A stretch of 64,000 nt of DNA from Stictocephala bisonia (taxonomy: Eukaryota; Arthropoda; Insecta; Hemiptera; Membracidae). The DNA is taken from positions 248,001 through 312,000 of the forward strand of contig JAQJVL010000751.1 of the NCBI GenBank assembly GCA_035578905.1, in the 5' to 3' direction. Position numbers and translations under genes: made by a program. How positions within the stretch are numbered: the first letter of the stretch is position 1; each line of letters opens with the position of its first letter. The notes under the pieces were generated by a model. That model saw only the letters and a program-made list of their open reading frames with translations. It was not told the origin of the DNA and made no database searches. Below are positions 47,527 through 58,869 of this stretch, piece after piece.

Positions 47527-47679
47527 TATTGTTTCTTCATTTTCAGTATTGGCATTGACATTTTATTTTTTAGTGTGTGTATATTTTTTTGAGTAGAATA
47601 TGTAATAGGTTAAGATTTTAAAACAGAGTATTAGACAAGGCCTTTATTTCCTTTAATTTTAAAATAATATTTAAGTTTA

Positions 47680-47780
47680 TTTACGCCACATGAAAACGAG
47701 AGGAGTTTCTTACCTCTCGAAACGTCGTGTAGATATTAAACTCGTTGGAAAAGTTAAATAAAATTTAAGAAATTATAGTA
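47680..47780 (+). mobile_element. PLE-like 3' terminal fragment with decayed hammerhead (family F)
   Basis: CCAC (47686-47689), ATGAAAA, an extra C, a 6-bp hairpin GAGAGG/CCTCTC, GAAACGTC (47719-47726), then GTGT pairing with CCAC. This follows the hammerhead order except that C3 is A and G8 is A, and helix III has no loop. No second arm is found nearby, so it is a solo terminus. Confidence 0.45.
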
Positions 47781-47799
47781 ATACAATGATACGATAAAT

Positions 47800-50510
47800 T
47801 TCAAACAAACTTTAGTTTTTTGTCTTATTACTTATAATAATAATTTACTCTAAAAAAGGAAAATTTGATGTATTTTTTGTATTGATTGTTGATATGATGA
47901 AAATCATTGAACACAAGGAATATGTTTTGTGTCAATTATTGTTACGTAATTACATTCATTGTAAATTAATTCTATGAAAATGATGGACCATTTAATAAAA
48001 GTAGATGGCTCATGCAAGGTCATTATGAGGTAATCAACATAAACAGTTTCGTTTGATTAGGAATGTTTGCATTCAGTGTAACGTGATTGGGGGTGTTTTA
48101 TTTTTTGGCCATTTTTGGTTTGGTTTGTTTTTCATTGATTTTGACTGTTTGTTTGATCTTTGTTTGGAAAATTTAATGTTTTCTTTATTTGGGAATTTTT
48201 CCTATGATTGGGAATTTCTTCTTTGTTTGGGTATGTGTTCTTTGTTTACGAATGTTTTTATGCTGGGGAACTTTTTTTAAATATTATTTAAAGTTGGTTG
48301 TAACGGACAAAGAACATATATATTTTAGTTGCAACATTTTACAATCAAGAGCTTTTATAAAAATATATTCGATAAAATTTAATAATTTTGGTTCATATTC
48401 TCATAACTTCAATTGTACGTTAGTCTTAAACTTTAAGGATATCCTCTTACTAACGTAAATTATTAACGAAAGCTGTACTGTGTACTGTGTAATGAAAATT
48501 GCTTACAAGACTTCCTCATAACCTATATGTTTGAGATAGAAACGTAAAAATATCAGTCATGTTATGTATGATTCATAAGATTATGTTGAATGAATCTGTT
48601 AATATTTAAGTTTTCGGATCTGAATAATAATAAATATTAGATCAAATATTTATGACATACGGACACTTAATATTATTTTTGTTTCACTATATATATACTG
48701 ACTACCCTACCCTCCTTTCACAAATTATACTACTCATAAATTTGATTATACTGTCTTATGTTAATCTGATCAGATTCGAATTGATAAACTGTTATTTTTT
48801 TAATTTTAGTTTTAATTTTAATAATGTAATCTTTGTAAATACAGCAACAATTGATAAACCCTATATACGGAAGTTCACATTTTTTACCCTAAAAGAAACC
48901 ACAAAACGCACTCAAAACCTTTCAGAGAAAGATCCCCTTTAAAGAGTCCCAAGGGTTCAGAATGCTTGTGGTCTCAACTCAGTGATGTCGTTTTTCAAAA
49001 TTAGTTTATGACAGGAGAAAACACAAAACTTTGCTTCCTTAGAAAGCATAATTTCTCATTTACAACATGATAATATACTCCTTTTAGACATTGTTTACGT
49101 TGTGTGATGAAATTCAACACAAAAACAATGTATTGATACATTGGAGTTTAACAATTTTACAAAATGTAAACTACATTGAACACTAATTAAATTAAACTAA
49201 TTTAGATCCATTACAATGATTCTCAACAACTTGCTTAAAGCATAGTTAAAAACTTTTTTTATTAATCATGATATACGAGCAGACGTTGGATCTTGGGATT
49301 TAAAGATTAAACCTAAGATTTTATCCTAACAATAAGTAGTTAAAAATATTCTATTGGTCATTGGTTAATACATTGCCAGCAATTGACACTTTTAATTATC
49401 AATACATACAATAAACAGATGTAAATTGGCGTTCTATAAGACATACTTGGGATGTTTTCTTTTATTTAAAAAACAGTTTTTTAGTATGTTTACTCAAATT
49501 TTTAAATAAACTTAAATATAACATATTCATATCAAATTACTTTATTATTTGTATTGTTTTAAGAAAAGAAAATTATGTGTATGAACGTTTCCATAACTAG
49601 TGTGCCTTAACAGCTTTGACACTTGACATTCAAAGTTAAATAAGCTAGTTTAGTGAAGGTAAATATGAACAATCTTAAAATCGGAAATTCTTTTTAGAAA
49701 TGCGTTTTTGTATTTAATTTATATTATATATAGAACAAAATAAAAACTACAAAATTTTAAATAGTTGTATGAATAGTCTTTAAAACGGAATACTGTATTT
49801 ATATCACACAACAATTACATTAGTAAATATACATAATGTATTTTCATTTCTGATAATATTCTATTTTTTATGTTCTATGATCTTTTGGCCTTCTTCATAA
49901 GACGAATAGTCAAATAGAACAGTTCTGCAAAGATAAGAACACTTTTCCGCAGAAAATTTCTGCACATATCATAGTAAAACACAGCGTTTGTGAAAAGTTG
50001 AAGATTGTATATAAATTAAAAAAAAAACATGTGTACACACAACGTGTAAATTGCAGAGTGTCATAAATATGCTACAAATATTGGTGAATTAAATGTATGT
50101 TACATTATAAATATAAGAGTTTTTCAATAATTTAAAGAATCATTAGTTTAGAATTTATAAAATTTCCTCATTTTCCATTAAAACATGAGTTCTAACTCCA
50201 TTTTATTATTTTTATAAATATTTATTTTTGTACGCTAGACCTTTCTACCACAAGTAAATATCTAATTTTCTCATTACATTATGCTTAACAGACCTGTAAA
50301 GTTGTTGTTTATACAAGTAACAAATGTTTGAAATACTCAGAAAATTTAAGACCGTTCATTCCATATAGCTATATTATTTAAATTTCATTCCTTTTTTTCA
50401 ATCTGAACTTCATATTGTGAAAATATACAAAATTATTAAGATTTTCTCAATAAACTTTTCCTGGCAAGCAGCATGCATATAAACTCTGTTATGATTATAG
50501 GAAAAATATG
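47800..50510. other. AT-rich DNA, no gene seen
   Basis: T-rich open frames at 48053-48458 and 48652-48942 are hydrophobic by composition and have no family resemblance. Confidence 0.45.
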
Positions 50511-50519
50511 TAATTATTT

Positions 50520-50765
50520 AAAATAAGTTGTGTGGAAGAATAGAAGGTCCTGTCAAAGCCTTGTAATATCCTGATAGCCACAATGGGCATATTATAACAT
50601 ATTGGTGCAAGCTTGAGTTTTGCCCAAGCCTGTAAGTCTTTTTTGAATGGGGGGAGGATTCGGCGTGGGTGACGAGTTGAGAAGCCCCAATCGGAAGACT
50701 GGAGAACACAGCGTTGTCCGGAGCCCGAAGCGTCCCCAATTCAAGGTAGGTGCGGCCGTGGCATA
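50520..50765. other. GC-rich block next to the 132-bp satellite, unidentified
   Basis: Balanced to GC-rich composition, with a minus frame of 73 codons (50518-50739) and a plus-strand donor-like CAAG/GTAGGT at about 50749. No recognisable domain. It may be an exon or an unknown repeat. Confidence 0.25.
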
Positions 50766-50841
50766 ATTATTAAAATACTCTTGTTTAACTAAATTTCAGG
50801 GAATCCGAGGTGGCAGCAACTGACAGTAAATTGTTTGTAAA

Positions 50842-53313
50842 GTTGAGTCAATCACTCAACTGACAGTATGGTTGGTTAAACCCTGTTACATAATACGGCT
50901 GTAGTCAGTTTAGGCCTAACCTAGAGCTACTTGTCGGTGAGACCATCCTATTGGAATGTAGTATGTTTGTGGAGTTGAGGCAATCACTCATCTGACAGTG
51001 CGGTTGGTTATAACCTGTTACATAATATGGCTGTAGTCAGTTCAGGCCTAACCTGGAGCTACTAGTCGGTGAGATCATCCTATTTGAATTTGGTATGTTT
51101 GTGGAGTTGAAGCAATCACTCATCTGACAGTGCGTTTGGTTAAACCCTATTACATAATACAGCTGTAGTCAGTTCAGGCCTAACCTAACCTAGAGCTACT
51201 AGTCGGTGAAACCATCCTATTTGAATGTGGTATGTTTGTGGAGTTGAGTCAATCACTCATCTGACAGTGTGGTTGGTTATACCCTGTTACATAATATGGC
51301 TGTAGTCAGTTCAGGCCTAACCTAGAGCTAGCTACTAGTCGGTGTGACCAGCCTATTTGAATGTGGTATGTTTGGAGTTGAGGCAATCACTCATCTGACA
51401 GTGCGTTTGGTTAAACCCTATTACATAATACAGCTGTAGTCAGTTCAGGCCTAACCTAGAGCTACTAGTCGGTGAAACCATCCTATTTGAATGTGGTATG
51501 TTTGTGGAGTTGAGTCAATCACTCATCTGACAGTGTGGTTGGTTATACCCTGTTACATAATATGGCTGTAGTCAGTTCAGGCCTAACCTAGAGCTAGCTA
51601 CTAGTCGGTGTGACCAGCCTATTTGAATGTGGTGTGTTTGTGGAGTTGAGGCAATCACTCATCTGACAGTGCGTTTGGTTAAACCCTATTACATAATACA
51701 GCTGTAGTCAGTTCAGGCCTAACCTAGAGCTACTAGTCGGTGAAACCATCCTATTTGAATGTGGTATGTTTGTGGAGTTGAGTCAATCACTCATCTGACA
51801 GTGTGGTTGGTTATACCCTGTTACATAATATGGCTGTAGTCAGTTCAGGCCTAACCTAGAGCTAGCTACTAGTCGGTGTGACCAGCCTATTTGAATGTGG
51901 TGTGTTTGTGGAGTTGAGTCAATCACTCCTCTGACAGTGCGTTTGGTTAAACCCTATTACATAATACAGCTGTAGTCAGTTCAGGCCTAACCTAGAGCTA
52001 CTTGTCGGTGAGACCATCCTATTTGAATGTGGTATGTTTGTGGAGTTGAGTCAATCACTCATCTGACAGTGCGGTTGGTTATACCCTGTTACATAATATG
52101 GCTGTAGTCAGTTCAGGCCTAACCTAGAGCTAGAAACTAGTCGGTGAGATCATCCTATTTGAATGTGGTATGTTTGTGGAGTTGAGGCAATCACTCATCT
52201 GACAGTGCGGTTGGTTATACCCTGTTACATAATATGGCTGTAGTCAGTTCAGGCCTAACTAGAGCTACTAGTCGGTGAGACCATCCTATTTGAATGGGGT
52301 ATGTTTGTGGAGTTGATGCAATCACTCATCTGACAGTGTGGTTGGTTAAACCCTGTTACATAATACGGCTGTAGTCAGTTCAGGCCTACCTAGAGCTACT
52401 AGTAGGCGAGACCAACCTATTTGAATGTGGTATGTTTGTGGAGTTGAGTCAATCACTTCACTGACAGTGTGGTTGGTTAAACCCTTTAACATAATACGGC
52501 TGTAGTCAGTTCAGGCCTAACCTAAAGCTACTAGTTGGCGAGACTAACATATTTGAATGTGGTGTGTTTGTGGAGTTGAGTCAATCACTCCTCTGACAGT
52601 GTGGTTGGTTAAACCCTTTTACATAATACGGCTGTAGTCAGTTCAGGCCTACCTAGATCTACTAGTCGGTGAGACCAACCTATTTGAATGTGGTATGTTT
52701 GTGGAGTTCAGTCAATCACTTCACTGAGAGTGTGGTTGGTTAAACCCTTTTACATAATACGGCTGTAGTCAGTTCAGGCCTAACCTAGAGCTACTAGTTG
52801 GCGAGACCAACCTATTTGAATGTGGTGTGTTTGTGGAGTTCAGTCAATCACTCCTCTGACAGTGTTGTTGGTTAAACCCTTTTACATAATACGGCTGTAG
52901 TCAGTTCAGGCCTAACCTAGAGCTACTAGTCGGTGAGACCAACCTATTTGAATGTGGTATGTTTGTGGAGTTGAGTCAATCACTCCACTGACAGTGTGGT
53001 TGGTTAAACCCTGTTACATAATACGGCTGTAGTCAGTTCAGGCCTAACCTAGAGCTACTAGTTGGCGAGACCAACCTATTTGAATGTGGTGTGTTTGTGG
53101 AGTTGAGTCAATTACTCCTCTGACAGTGTGGTTGGTTAAACCTTTTTACATAATACGGCTGTAGTCAGTTCAGGCCTAACCTAGAGCTACTAGTTGGTGA
53201 GACCAACCTATTTGAATGTGGTGTGTTTGTGGAGTTGAGTCAATCACTCCTCTGACAGTGTGGTTGGTTAAACCCTGTTACATGAAACGGCTGTAGACAG
53301 TTCATGCCTAACC
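50842..53313. repeat. 132-bp satellite array, ~19 copies, partly dimeric
   Basis: The block GTTGAGTCAATCACTC recurs every 131-137 bases from 50842 to 53234. Other unit blocks are ATCTGACAGTG, GGCTGTAGTCAGTTCAGGCC and CTATTTGAATGTGG. Between about 51243 and 52045 the intervals alternate 132/136, and the copies alternate GTGCGTTTGG / GTGTGGTTGG and CTACTAG / GCTAGCTACTAG. This gives a 268-bp higher-order unit. The array ends cleanly at about 53313 in a diverged copy. Non-coding, with no hammerhead core. Confidence 0.95.
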
Positions 53314-53529
53314 ATTATCTACTATTTTTTTAATTCGTTCATTTAAATAGTCTTAAAGATGAGATTTTCAGTCTTTTTTTTTATTACACTAACAGGTGTA
53401 ACACTTTCTTTATGTAATGTGAAATTTGTTTAATGCAGACACTTCTTTTAAATCATACATACATTACAGTAAAAACGATTAGTCACCGATTGATGTACGT
53501 AATAAGTTATTATTGATACATCTATACCT

Positions 53530-53790
53530 GTAGGTGGGATGAACCTCCCTCGTATGGAGTGGACATTTTTGTATCGGTTCCAAACTGGAGTGGGCAGATG
53601 TAACTACTGGAAATACAAATGGGGTTGGCAGTAGATCAGTCATGTGATTGCGAAGAGTATATCCAAACAATGGATCACATAGTTTCAGAGTGCCCCTTGC
53701 GCTGTTTTACGGAGGGATTAGCTAGCATAAATAGAATCACTGAGGCAGGTCTTAAATGGCTTGACGGATTGGATCTAGTTCTGTGACAAG
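53530..53790 (+). pseudogene. Non-LTR retrotransposon C-terminal fragment
   Basis: Frame 1 reads MEWTFLYRFQTGVGRCNY. After a shift at about 53612 the second frame reads GLAVDQSCDCEEYIQTMDHI, VSECPLRCFTEGLASINR, then KWLDGLDLVL and a stop. This is the C-terminal block of insect non-LTR polymerases: T-F-L-x-R-F-x-T-G-x-G-R-C, C-x-C-x6-QTxxHI-x-x-x-C-P, ending W-L-D. One frameshift; the polymerase domain upstream is absent, the 132-bp satellite ending 210 bases before. Confidence 0.8.
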
Positions 53791-53819
53791 AGATCATTTT
53801 ACAATTGTGTTGTTAAAAA

Positions 53820-54180
53820 TTGTATCCATCTTGAAAATGGAAGTATGTTAGGATATCTAAACATTTGATGTATTGTTTATTTATTTGAAGAACATAACTT
53901 ATGTATACAATATTTATAGCCTCTGAATGCTTAGACGCTAAAGATTACAAATTTGTAATTATATGTTGACATTTTTAACACTCGGCCTAATAAATTCCCA
54001 ATGAAACTAATGATTGTATACTTACTATGTTTGGTTGTTGGACTATAGAACAAGTATATTTTTTAATTAAATACTGACTTATGTAAGTACATTAATTTTA
54101 CCACGAGTAAAATAAAATTAAGATTTTTTAGTTTAAATTCACCAATGAATGTAAATATTTTTAATATTACTACTATTGCT
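53820..54180. other. AT-rich DNA, no gene seen
   Basis: Possibly the 3' UTR of the preceding retrotransposon fragment; nothing recognised. Confidence 0.35.
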
Positions 54181-54186
54181 TAAAGT

Positions 54187-54350
54187 TTTTTTTTTCTACT
54201 TCACTCACCAATTCACATGAGCCTAATTTATTGCGTGAACTTTATTGATTGAATGAAGTACCTTTTAGCTCAGCTAAGGATTCCAACCTTTATTCCCTCC
54301 GCAGTTCGACGCCTTAGCAACTAAGACACCACGCAAGCTATAACGAAGAA
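54187..54350 (-). mobile_element. tRNA-derived SINE, third family, with poly(A)
   Basis: On the minus strand, TTGCGTGGTGTCTTAGTTGC, TAAGGCG (A-box position) is followed by AGGTTGGAATCCTTAGC (B-box position). The body runs to GGTGAGTGAAGTAG and ends in an A tract (T run at 54187-54196). The total of about 160 bp suits a short SINE. Confidence 0.65.
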
Positions 54351-54359
54351 ATTAGACCA

Positions 54360-55055
54360 TATTTATGGTTTTTACGGAAAGTTCGTAAACTGTAAATTAG
54401 CCGTAAGAGACTATGACTATTGCAAGGTTGGTCTGTTACACCTATATTTAATAACAACCATTGTACATTTATCAAAATAACATTAATCTATAGAGTTCAA
54501 GAATCCACTATAAAAATAACATTTAAAAAACATTAGTCATGAAAATAATTCTCCTTTGCATTTAGCTTGAAACAAATCTTAAAGCTTGTTTGTAGTAAGT
54601 TAAGTTTACTGTTTGTCTTACAATAAAATAACTTAAAGAAACTTGCATCTTGACTACAGAGTTAAGTTTTGAAACAAACTTCCGACCCCTTGGGACTTCA
54701 TAAGTCGTTCTTCTCTAAAAGCTACTTTCACTTCATTTTTATGTTACAAAATATGAGATAATATTTTATCAATTATGTATAACGTATATGGATGAACGTT
54801 TTTTACTTTTACAAGACATTTAAGTTATTTTTGTTGATTTAACAAATATTCATTTGCTGTTTCAAACACTTATCAAGGCTAACTAAAACAATGGTTGCAA
54901 TGGTATATTATGAAGTTCCATTTCTTGCACTAAGTAAAACAATTGTACCAAACGTAATATTGTATAATGTAATTGAATATTTCATTACGTATAATATTTT
55001 ATTACTTAAAATAACATAAAGTATCTTATTTTATTGCCTTAAGTGGCCGGTGTAT
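54360..55055. other. AT-rich DNA, no gene seen
   Basis: Nothing recognised. Confidence 0.4.
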
Positions 55056-55061
55056 TTACTA

Positions 55062-55135
55062 ATAATTAAAGCTTCCGGTAACGACCGCGTCTAGGTTTAC
55101 AGTATTTACATCAGCAAAAGTTTCAACCGAAAAAG
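55062..55135. mobile_element. Single arm of foldback family C
   Basis: AAGCTTCCGGTAACGACCGCG, then ATTTACATCAGCAAAAGTTT, match the left arm of the element at 17722. The inverse partner is missing, and the GAAAC position reads GGTTGAAACTTTTGC on the minus strand, so the core is decayed. Confidence 0.55.
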
Positions 55136-55614
55136 GAACATATATGTTTTTATAATTTATTTCAAGTTTATAACACATTATTTGAAGACTGGCTTTTATT
55201 GTTTATTCCATCCGAAACCTTATTTTCCCTTTATTTTTCAGTACGAATGTTTCTAGTAAATTATGTGTAATTTAATCTATAAAAGATAACTTCATTATAA
55301 TATAAATACACTCTAACCTGCCTAACTAGATATTCTACAATTTTAAGGTGCCTTATTCATAAATAAAATATATTTGATAAAATATATTAAAACTTATTTA
55401 AACATTAATTATCTATGTAATAATAAAAGATATAGCTTTTTACTTTATGTTTACCTATTCATTATAGAGAATTTTCAAGAAACAAATGTCTGGCTATTAT
55501 TGATATTATGAATATTAAAAGTAATAATACTGACTTTAATGATACTATTATCTGTAAATGACAAGAAAATAAATCTGACTCAAACTCAAACTTGAATTGG
55601 TTTTAATATTGCAA

Positions 55615-56420
55615 CACAAATTGTCAACGACTTGTAAGTACACAGGAACTATTACACAAACAATATATTACACAAACAATATCACAAATTGTCAACGACT
55701 TGTAAGTATACAGGATTATATTATAACCTAATTATTATTGCTCTATTACACAAACAATATATTACACAAACAATATCACAAATTGTCAACAACTTGTAAG
55801 TACACAGGACTATATTATAACCTAATTATTATTGCTCTATTACACAAACAATATATTACACAAACAATATCACAAATTGTCAACAACTTGTAAGTACACA
55901 GGACTATATTATAACCTAATTATTATTGCTCTATTACACAAACAATATATTACACAAACAATATCACAAATTGTCAACAACTTGTAAGTATACAGGACTA
56001 TATTATAACCTAATTAGTATTGCTCTATTACACAAACAATATATTACACAAACAATATCACAAATTGTCAACAACTTGTAAGTACACAGGACTATATTAT
56101 AACCTAATTAGTATTGCTCTATTACACAAACAATATATTACACAAACAATATCACAAATTGTCAACAACTTGTAAGTACACAGGACTATATTATAACCTA
56201 ATTAGTATTGCTCTATTACACAAACAATATATTACACAAACAATATCACAAATTGTCAACAACTTGTAAGTATACAGGACTATATTATAACCTAATTAGT
56301 ATTGCTCTATTACACAAACAATATATTACGCAAACAATATCACAAATTGTCAACAACTTGTAAGTATACAGGACTATATTATAACCTAATTATTATTGCT
56401 CTATTACACAAACTCTATCA
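55615..56420. repeat. 94-bp tandem repeat, ~8.5 copies
   Basis: CACAAATTGTCAAC starts at 55615, 55683, 55777, 55871, 55965, 56059, 56153, 56247 and 56341. The interval is 94 except the first (68). Copies are almost identical; one A/C and one G/A position vary (ACGACTTG/ACAACTTG; ATTATTATT/ATTAGTATT). A nested 15-bp repeat TATTACACAAACAATA lies inside the unit. Confidence 0.95.
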
Positions 56421-56429
56421 CAATTTGGT

Positions 56430-57180
56430 AAATGTCAAGAACTAAATGTAACTTAAGCTTATATATTTTATCTCCTGTGGGAATTAGCCAGATTTTCAAA
56501 TATTCTAATATGATCCTGTTAGCTACATTTAATCCTGGTTCTGACAGTTCATAAGCAATAATTTAGGATTTTGTGTTTTTTTTTTTTTTCTGATTCACAG
56601 GATATTACCTGAATATATATTTTCCTTGTTTGTATCATCCTAATCTAGTGACAATGTTGATCTAGAACGACCAAATCTAGAAGAACTGATGATTAGAATG
56701 TGTTCCATAGTTGGAATTTATATTGGAAAATCTATATTCCAGCCTATTCCTATATTGATAGGGACTTGAGAAATTGGAAATTTTCTGTTAATTCACTCCC
56801 AGAACCATAACTTAGAGTAACCTAACACGACCAAACTAAACATAACGTAACATAACTAAACCTAAAGTAATGTAACCAAACCTAACATAACCTAAACAAA
56901 CCTAACATAACCTAACCAAAGTAGTGGTATTAAATTAATGGAAAAGGTCCGAGAAATTATTTTTAAAATATATATCACCTTCTTATCCCTTGACTTTCCC
57001 ATTTTTATCATACTTATCAACTGGGTAATATAGGTTTATATATTACATTTAATGTTAAATTATATAATTTGTAATCGTTGTGGTATGTTACATGAAATAT
57101 GATGCAAGAAAAAACTATAACCTCATAAAGGAAGGGTTTTGTGAACAGAGAAGCTATTAAGTAATCATACTAAACTAATG
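56430..57180. other. AT-rich DNA with a CCTAA-rich stretch
   Basis: 56815-56935 is rich in CCTAAC, ACATAACC and CCAAAC motifs, a degenerate array loosely like the insect telomere repeat CCTAA but too irregular to call one. Nothing else. Confidence 0.4.
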
Positions 57181-57189
57181 TACTTTACT

Positions 57190-57998
57190 ACAATATATTT
57201 ACAAATACTTCAAACATTCTATTATGACCACTTCAAATATTCTATTAGGAACACTTCAAACATTCTATTATGTCCACTTCAAATAATCTATTAGATCCAC
57301 TTCAAACATTCTATTATGTCCAATTCAAATATTCCATTATGTCCACTTCAAACATTCTATTAGGTCCACTTAAAATATTCTATTAGGTCCACTTCAAAAA
57401 TTCTATTATGGCCACTTCAAATATTCTATTAGGAACACTTCTAATATTCTATTATGTCCACTTCAAATATTCTATTAGGTCTACTTAAAACATTCTATTA
57501 TTTCCACTTCAAATAATCTATTAGATCCACTTCAAACATTCTATTATGTCCAATTCAAATATTCCATTATGTCCACTTCAAACATTCTATTAGGTCCACT
57601 TAAAATATTCTATTAGGTCCACTTCAAAAATTCTATTATGTCCACTTCAAATATTCTATTATGTCCACTTCAAACATTCTATTATGTCCACTTCAAATAT
57701 TCTATTAGATCCACTTCAAACATTCTATTTGTCCATTTCAAATATTCTAAATGATCCGCTTCAAACATTCTATTATGTCCACTCCAAATATTCTATTAAG
57801 TCCACTTCAAACATTATATTAGATACACTTCAAATATTCTATTATGTCCACTTCAACATTCTATTAGGTCCACTTCAAATATTCTATTATGTCCACTTCA
57901 AACAATCTATTAGGTCCATTTCAAACATTCTATTAGGTCCACTTCAAACATTCTATTAGATCCAATTCAAATATTCTATTATGTCCACTTTAAACATT
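57190..57998. repeat. 23-bp minisatellite, left part
   Basis: About 35 copies of a 23-bp unit TTCAAACATTCTATTATGTC, CAC with frequent ATT/ACATT and ATG/AGG variants. A longer repeated block (57285-57400 resembles 57525-57640) suggests segmental copying within the array. The frame at 57684-57959 is an artefact. The array continues after the insert at 57999. Confidence 0.9.
57990..57998. repeat. Target-site duplication of element B, left
   Basis: TTAAACATT is repeated at 58530-58538. Array units normally read TTCAAACATT, so the shared missing C marks both copies as one duplicated target. Confidence 0.75.
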
Positions 57999-58106
57999 TT
58001 TTTAAAATCCATTTTGTAGCCCCTGAACTGTTGTAAATAGACTAAAATAGGTGAACTTTACCTTCACGTCAAACAGTTCACAGCTTGTGATGGTGAGAAT
58101 ACTAAC

Positions 58107-58138
58107 TACATTTTTCACCGTGAATACGGCATCTTTAG
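58107..58138 (-). ncRNA. Hammerhead-like motif, B left arm (mutated)
   Basis: The minus strand reads CTAAAGA, extra T, stem GCCGT/ACGGT, GAAAA, AT, GTA. G5 has become A and the C of helix III is lost, so this arm should be inactive, while the right arm keeps the consensus. Confidence 0.5.
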
Positions 58139-58430
58139 GTTGAAGAACATAAATAAATAAATAAGTCCCAGTGGGATGCGTCACAAATTAATTAAAATCT
58201 ATCAAACACAGTTCAACAAGGAAACAAAGAACATTAAAACTTTTTGGTAGGCCTACCACACACATTTCACGGTCCACGGTGTGATCCGGAAGCAGACTCA
58301 TAGATGTGTGTGGTAGGCCTACCAAAAAGTTTTAATGTTCTTTGTTTCCTTGTTGAACTGTGTTTGATAGATTTAAATTAATTTGTGACGCATCCCACTG
58401 GGACTTATTTATTTATTTATGTTCCTCAAC

Positions 58431-58462
58431 CTGAAGATGCCGTATTCACGGCGAAACATGTA
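58431..58462 (+). ncRNA. Hammerhead-ribozyme-like motif, B right arm
   Basis: CTGAAGA (58431-58437), extra T, stem II GCCGT-ATTC-ACGGC (perfect 5 bp), GAAA (58453-58456), helix III A-U and C-G closing a two-base AT loop, cleavage base A58462. Helix I has at least AAC/GTT. All catalytic core positions are met. Activity is a prediction from pattern only. Confidence 0.6.
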
Positions 58463-58529
58463 GTTAGCATTCTCACCATGACATGCTGTGAACTGTTTGA
58501 CGTGAAGGTAAAGTACACCTAATTTAGTC

Positions 58530-58860
58530 TTAAACATTCTACTATGTCCACTTCGAACATTCTATTATGTCCACTTCATACATTCTATTATGTCCACTTC
58601 AAACATTCTATTATGTACACTTTAAATATTCTATTATGTCCACTTCAAGCATTCTATTAGCTCCACTTCAAATATGCTACTAGATCCACTTCAAACATTC
58701 TATTATGTCCACTTCAAACATTCTATTAGGTCCACTTCAAACATTCTATTAGGTCCACTTCAAACATTCTATTATGTCCACTTCAAACTTTCTATTATGC
58801 CCATTTCAAACATTCTATTAGGTCCACTTCAAACATTCTAATAGGTCTACTTCAAACTTC
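58530..58860. repeat. 23-bp minisatellite, right part
   Basis: About 14 more units in phase with the left part, ending at about 58860. Confidence 0.9.
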
Positions 58861-58869
58861 AATTCCTGT

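Larger units (their letters stand above)
57999..58529. mobile_element. Long foldback element, family B, hammerhead-bearing
   Basis: 531 bp. The left arm (about 58038-58255) and right arm (about 58308-58529) are inverse and about 93 percent alike by eye, with a ~50-bp loop centred near 58285. The arms end GACTAAAATAGGTG / CACCTAATTTAGTC. A ~39-bp extension (TTTTTTAAAATCC to GTTGTAAATA) exists only on the left. A 9-bp duplication of minisatellite sequence flanks it. It has the same plan as family A but no sequence in common. Confidence 0.8.

Noticed and set aside
48053..48942. Hydrophobic open frames
   Set aside because: T-rich sequence gives Phe/Leu-rich translations; no conserved motif.
54265..54345. 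Functional tRNA gene on the minus strand
   Set aside because: A and B boxes are present but the acceptor and anticodon arms do not fold, and a body with poly(A) follows, which fits a SINE.
56815..56935. Interstitial telomere repeat (CCTAA)n
   Set aside because: Units are irregular mixtures of CCTAAC, ACATAA and CCAAAC with no stretch of regular 5-base periodicity.
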